Shown piece by piece: positions 59,338 through 64,000 of a DNA stretch of 64,000 bases. Source of the stretch: Molanna angustata (lineage: Eukaryota > Arthropoda > Insecta > Trichoptera > Molannidae); contig OY754977.1 of assembly GCA_963576475.1 (NCBI GenBank), forward strand, positions 28,159,796 through 28,223,795, given 5' to 3'. Under the pieces are notes generated by a model. That model made no database searches. It saw nothing but the letters and a program-made list of their open reading frames with translations, and was not told the DNA's origin. Positions within the stretch are counted from its first letter, which is position 1, and the number at the start of each line of letters is the position of its first letter. A program made the translations under genes and the position numbers.

Positions 59338-59983
59338 AGTCTTACTAATAAAAATCTACTGCATACCCGTTGACCAGTGTTTTAATTACACATCGTTTAA
59401 AGCCCGTGCAGCGATTATTTGAAAATCTTACTAATAAACGCTTTATAACGAATATATAGTTAAAACAATCGTACAACAAAAAATAATTCGACAACGTTGT
59501 AATTTCGCACAAGCGCGTGCGCAGAGCCGCCAGCCGCCATTATAATTTTGACGTTTGTCGGAGTTAATATGTTTTTCACATTTCAAAATAGGGATATGGA
59601 AAATATAACGAATAATGTCATCAGACGAATACCCAAGCAAACACCATTGTAGGCATTATAAAAGAGCAAATTTTTTGCAACTTTTCGCTCCTAAAATGCA
59701 CAACTATCGAGAATATAGTAAATTGTGGAGGTTTCATCATATTATTCCAAGATATAACAATATATAAACACGCATATCAAAATAAAATTTGTTTTGTGGT
59801 AGATGAAAATTGTCTTAAAATACCGCTAAACTACCTAGAACAGGCGTGCAAACGATTTGTAAAATTTGTATGAGAGATACACAGTCGTTGACCAACTGAT
59901 CTGCTACACAGCGTTTATTTGTAACGTTTTTGCCTACACGGGTGTTAAACGGGCGTGTTTACAACAAGTTTATTAGTAAGACT
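59338..59983. mobile_element. Candidate terminal-inverted-repeat element, 646 bp
   Basis: AGTCTTACTAATAAA at 59338-59352 is perfectly inverted as TTTATTAGTAAGACT at 59969-59983. A third TCTTACTAATAAACG lies inside at 59427. No clear target duplication. No coding capacity beyond a 65-codon minus frame without motif. Confidence 0.55.
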
Positions 59984-61462
59984 GTAAAAGTCGGCCAATA
60001 TAGACTGGCGTATTTAATCATATTAAAACAACTAAAATTTCAGTCATCGTCTTAAGTGTCTATTAAGAGAAGAATTTCAAATTACCTACTGATCAATCGA
60101 TACTCGAAAAACATTTTGAGGCAATTTTACAAGATTGTTAAACTTGGAGCGAGATTTTATATTTTTGAAATCTTAATTAAAACGAATAATTTAAATCGTA
60201 AATTTCGCCTAATAAGTTACGGAAGTTGTGAAAGGGTAACAAGGGTTAAACAATGGAGGTTAAATTACCGTAAATTTGAGGGAAAAAAACTTTGTTCAAT
60301 TGTGCTTCTTTCATCGAAAATTATAATTTCATTCTACGAAATATTTTTATTGGAGGAAACGGACTATATTATATCTCAGAAATATATTATAGATCTCTAT
60401 AGTAGGTACTCACTCGGCACAGCTTGTGTCCTTATACCGTTGAGTAGTTACCAAACGGATAACCTAATTTGTACACCAGTTTTTGTTTTTGACACATCAA
60501 GAATAAAAAAAAATCCTAAAAATAAAAAAATCTCCACAGAAGAAAAACCTTCTCTGACCGCATCTGAAATGAGATGGTCAGATTTATGGTGTCAATAACA
60601 CGGGGACGTAGCAGAAGGAGCTATGAAGAGACCGCGTCATTGGGTTGGGTAGCGGTTTGTGCATAACAACCAACAAAAAAAACATATTGGCACTCTGCGT
60701 TGTCCACGTGACGTAATCAAGAAGTTTGCCGCTAACTATATATGTGTGGTGCGAAAATAATAGCGAAATATGGTGGCTAATAATAGCGAAAATTTGTATG
60801 AACGCGGCAACACCAACCTATGGAACTTTCTAGAACAATCGTTTAAGTATAAATTATTATTTTTTTCCTGCGCCCGCCATTACTCTCTCGACTTGTCAAA
60901 CGTACGCGTAAATCGTTATTTATTAGCCGTGTGAAAGTATAAAAAAGTATTATAAATCAATCAATTATTAAACAGTTGTTATTTGTGAATAAAAGTGAAG
61001 ATTTAAGTTAGTTAATTCTTTCATTCAATTGTACCGAAATACCCCTTTGTATTTTAGATGAAACTATATTTAGAGGGAGTTGTTATTTGCAATCTTAAAT
61101 CAATTAATGAACATGCTTTATAGAACCTTCTTATAGTCAATTATTATTTTTAACCATAATAATTAACAAACCTCTAAATATGATTTTAAAAAAAGCGGTG
61201 GCACTTCTGTATTCATCCATAATTTCTTCTTCTTTTCAATAGATCAGCGTTATGTGTTTCAGGAATCAGTCGATTTATAAAAATGAAATTCACATTACCG
61301 AATTCTTCAAAATAACAAGCATTCAATGTTGCAGTCTGTGAAGTTGCTTTTGATTCTACGTATAGTGCCCCCCAACGTGCATTCGAGCCAGATTACATAT
61401 TGGAATTCCGTTTTCAGTAATCAAAATTATTCATTATCAAGGTTATCAGTGCATACCTATTT
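59984..61462. other. No recognised gene; 180-codon frame at 60056-60598 noted
   Basis: The frame 60056-60598 begins with GTG, has no homology I recognise, and is rich in Ile/Tyr/Lys as expected for AT-rich DNA; a real exon cannot be excluded. GC-richer segments with GCCCGCCATT and TTGTCAAACG near 60870-60905 could be promoter-like or MITE-derived. Confidence 0.35.
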
Positions 61463-62491
61463 ACTAGTTGCATGTAACACATGAGATCCAACTGTCGATA
61501 GCGATAGTATGTATAGTTGAAGAATATGTACCAAACTATAAACCCATAAATACAAATTATTGAATATTTTCAGATATTTTGTTTTCTATACAACATATGT
61601 AGGTATGTATGTCAAGATAGGATAGTATGGAGGAAGTTCCTTTTTTCCTACCCAGAATATGAAAATATCATGATGGTATGTATGTTTGGAGATGAAGTAT
61701 CAAACTATTAAGTCTTCTTACATATTGTGTATAGGCGACTGCCATACAAAATGTATGAAGCGATGTCGTCACTAAATTCAATTTTTAAAAAAATTGTTAA
61801 AAAAAAATTGAGATCTTCTACTACAATGTTAATATTTTTTTATAGAAAATTAAATTGTCCAGTTGGGGTGTTTCGGTTTTTTGCGATAATTGTATAAGTT
61901 TTGGAAATATAGGCAGTTAAACTCATAAATTTATCATAAAAAAAATATTTTTCTTAATAAAAAATGTTTGAGAAACCCTGGAATTTTTTTGAAAAAATCA
62001 ATTTGAGATTTTTTATTTTTCTATGTTTGTACCAATTTTCAGCGTTCTAGCTTTTATGGTTTCTGATATATATGGAAAAATAAAATAAAAATTAAAAAGT
62101 TGATAACCCCTGACTGAAACAAAAATTCAAAATTCTGAGTATAAAAGTTTTGTAGGCCTGTAACTTTTTATATATTCTGAAATTTTGGGCTCCGTAAATT
62201 GAGCGGATCAAAAGTTATAAGGGGGGGACGGACACACACACAGACACACAGACACACACACACACACACACACAGACACACAGACACACGAAATGTTCTA
62301 CTCCGAATTCTGAGTAAATCCGTGTATGGAACATATATGCTGCGAAGCCTCTAAGTTGGTGTTTTTTGACTTCAAAGTTGGAAAAGCCGTGAAAAAAGTA
62401 GACCTCTCCATACAATTCTCGCGTATTCTGGCTTGATACATTGTCGATATGTTATGAGAACAAAGTTCTCCTGAACAAATCGACAGTTGGA
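61463..62491 (+). repeat. SIR interspersed repeat, full copy 2
   Basis: 1,029 bp, near-identical to 32739-33765 from ACTAGTTGCATGTAACAC to TCGACAGTTGGA. Includes the subterminal TCCAACTGTCGAT (from 61489), the CA/GA microsatellite (62220-62289) and the 3' hairpin. The high identity over 28 kb distance indicates recent activity. Confidence 0.88.
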
Positions 62492-62584
62492 TTAATCGGT
62501 GCAATTTATTTATCAATTTGTACTGTCAACTTCTCATCGGTGAATATGTGAGGTAATGCTTTAACCGGTGATCATTACACAAAT

Positions 62585-62695
62585 AGGAATATTATAGGAG
62601 AACCAGGAACTCAAGGCACCAACGGGGCTTACAACCTGCCATCGGCTGGTCTATGTGATCACTTTATGCGCTTGCGCAACGTTCACCAATGTTTT
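62585..62695 (-). repeat. Repeat D, 3' fragment
   Basis: On the plus strand GAACCAGGAACTCAAGGC, CCTGCCATCGGCTGG, GTGATCACTTTATGCGC and TTGCGCAACGTTCACC: the reverse complement of the conserved 3' part of repeat D. Confidence 0.8.
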
Positions 62696-63020
62696 TTACT
62701 CCTACTACCACCCTGACAAAAAATCATATTTATAATAACAATAAACAACACAATTTGCAACATTCATATCAAATTATTATACGTACCCACATACATTTTG
62801 TGTTATGATTTATAGCCAGTCTTGAGCCTACGTCAATAAAACTTCATAGCCCGGTGTAAAGTCAATCTCGAACAAAATCCTTCATCAAGTTTTATTACTT
62901 TAACATTTGCCGTGAACTTTATCTATATGAAATGTGTATCATTTTATTTATGTACTTATAAACGACCAAAAAGCTCTTAAAACTAAATCGAATATTGGAT
63001 TTGTCTTTATGCTCAGTAAT
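62696..63020. other. Spacer, nothing recognised
   Basis: AT-rich, no frame or repeat. Confidence 0.4.
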
Positions 63021-63121
63021 AATCCAACTGTCGATTTGTTCAAGAGAAATTTGTTCTCTTAACTTATCGACAAAGTATCAAGCCAGGATACTTTGTCGAT
63101 ATGTTAAGAGAACAAATTTCT
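63021..63121. repeat. SIR 3' ends joined head-to-head as a palindrome
   Basis: A minus-strand SIR 3' end (from TCCAACTGTCGATTTG) runs into a plus-strand one. The arms 63045-63079 and 63087-63121 (AGAAATTTGTTCTCTTAAC against GTTAAGAGAACAAATTTCT) flank a short AAGCCAG-type centre. Confidence 0.8.
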
Positions 63122-63359
63122 ATATATTTGAATTTAATTCCGCTTCCAACCCTAGATTTATTTTATATTATTTTGCATTCTCGTGAAGGAAAACATCGCC
63201 TCCGAAGGGTGGTTGCTTTGTGTGTGCAATAATATTTTTTATATTTTTCATATCAAAGGGAAACATATTTGTGGGAACATACCACCCCCTGATACACAGT
63301 GGTAATGCGCCTTATAAAAGTATACAGGCTTTTCTATGAAAATGTGGTGCCAGCATTAT
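63122..63359. other. Spacer, nothing recognised
   Basis: No feature seen. Confidence 0.4.
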
Positions 63360-63515
63360 TCCAACTGTCGATTTGTTCAAGAGAAATTTGTTCTCTTAAC
63401 ATATCGACAAAGTATCAAGCCAGGATACGCGAGATTGTATGCACGGTCTATATTTTTCACGGTTTTTCCAACTTTTAAGTAAAAAAAACACCAAATTAGA
63501 GGCTTCGCAGCATAT
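63360..63515 (-). repeat. SIR repeat, 3' end, cut by SINE-A
   Basis: Minus-strand copy of the last ~155 bases of SIR, from TCCAACTGTCGATTTG to GGCTTCGCAGCATATAT, where the T/A-rich tail of SINE-A begins. Confidence 0.85.
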
Positions 63516-63518
63516 ATT

Positions 63519-63760
63519 TATTTATTTATTTAGTTGTTTCTCGGGCAACTAACAGGTACTATGTCAAATATTAATTTAACACGCACCCAATAACAAGTTG
63601 TCGTATCGTAAGTCTCCACATTCTGGAGACTTACGATATTAATCGTCTCACAGATCCAGACTGAAAACTCAATTAAAAACTGTGTCTCCACCGGGAATCG
63701 AACCCGGGACCTTTGGTTCAGCAGTCAGGTACCCAACCAACTGAGCCACGAAGGCCGACA
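63519..63760 (-). mobile_element. SINE-A, near full-length copy
   Basis: On the minus strand: GTCGGCCTTCGTGGCTCAG (head with A box GTGGCTCAGTTGGTTGGG), B box GGTCCCGGGTTCGATTCCC, conserved body, and an AAAT-type tail (plus-strand TTTATTTATTTA at 63518). A duplicated GGAGACTTACGAT-type segment near 63603-63640 is local to this copy. Confidence 0.9.
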
Positions 63761-63951
63761 AATATCTCTAAACGCCTCTACCTTAGAATATTTGCCTTTT
63801 ATCTTTAATTTATTTATTGATTTAGTCACTACTAAAAAAAGGTTCCTTTAATAAATTTGTAGGTAAAGGTCACAACGAGGAGAAGATTATTTTAATGTTA
63901 TTTTGTCTAAAAAAAATTGTGATTGGTGACAACATTAAATCAATATCGAAA
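63761..63951. other. Spacer, nothing recognised
   Basis: AT-rich, no feature. Confidence 0.4.
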
Positions 63952-64000
63952 CGGGTTGTGGGTGGTAGAGCAGTTAACGCACTGGGTTTGTAATCCAGTG
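63952..64000 (+). mobile_element. SINE-B head, cut by the window end
   Basis: GTGGGTGGTAGAGCAGTTAA (A-box region) and CACTGGGTTTGTAATCCAG (anticodon-arm-like) match the SINE-B heads. The B box lies beyond the window, so a true tRNA gene is not formally excluded. Confidence 0.6.

Noticed and set aside
60056..60598. 180-codon open frame as a gene
   Set aside because: It starts at GTG, has AT-driven composition, no recognisable domain, and no clear splice or polyadenylation context; kept only as a note.
63952..64000. Genuine tRNA gene (Thr-like, anticodon TGT)
   Set aside because: It matches the heads of SINE-B copies and is cut at the window end; the T arm and acceptor stem cannot be seen.

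Overview
This 64 kb window is AT-rich insect nuclear DNA, most probably from a moth or butterfly. The lepidopteran reading is an inference. It rests on the mix of R1-type, RTE-type, BEL/Pao, Penelope-like and piggyBac remnants, on two tRNA-derived SINE families, on frequent GGTACCTACC-like microsatellite patches, and on one low-complexity secreted-type gene that resembles silk-gland proteins. Almost everything is mobile or satellite DNA. Only one host coding exon is convincing (35046-36206).

Left part (1-30.6 kb). Two back-to-back short inverted-repeat elements (1054-1435) precede the main object: two very large elements, 1819-19116 and 20201-29343, in the same orientation. Each has the same 5' end (TTTTTACTCTCCACAC), a 7-bp GTACGCC microsatellite, degenerate copies of a monomer, a tandem array of a ~313-bp satellite (about 53 and 27 monomers), and the same 3' end (GTGTGGAGAGT followed by a short hairpin). 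The ACTCTCCACAC/GTGTGGAGAGT pair is a subterminal inverted repeat. This plan matches non-autonomous Helentron/HINE-type Helitron relatives, here swollen by satellite amplification. A third, truncated 5' end lies at 30449-30590.

Middle part (30.6-43.5 kb). This is a mosaic of SINEs, a ~1.03 kb interspersed repeat with TCCAACTGTCGAT inverted ends (called SIR here), a minus-strand LINE 3' end, the silk-like exon, a BEL/Pao gag remnant interrupted by a probable LINE tail, and a 5'-truncated R1-clade LINE with a 16-bp target-site duplication.

Right part (43.5-64 kb). It contains a tandem duplication carrying a perfect 36-bp palindrome beside a (TA)n tract, an RTE fragment with a 12-bp duplication, and a 5'-truncated Penelope-like element with reverse transcriptase and GIY-YIG endonuclease, inverted ~195-bp termini and a 13-bp duplication. 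It also has a nested stack (SIR interrupted by a short Penelope-type insertion and by another repeat), a piggyBac-type element with TTAA duplications, and more SINE and SIR copies. Hammerhead-ribozyme-like motifs recur at three Penelope-type loci. The long stretches between these show no gene that can be supported.

No genes here work together as a pathway. The biology of the window is a stratigraphy of mobile elements, and the most notable object is the pair of satellite-bearing Helitron-like elements.
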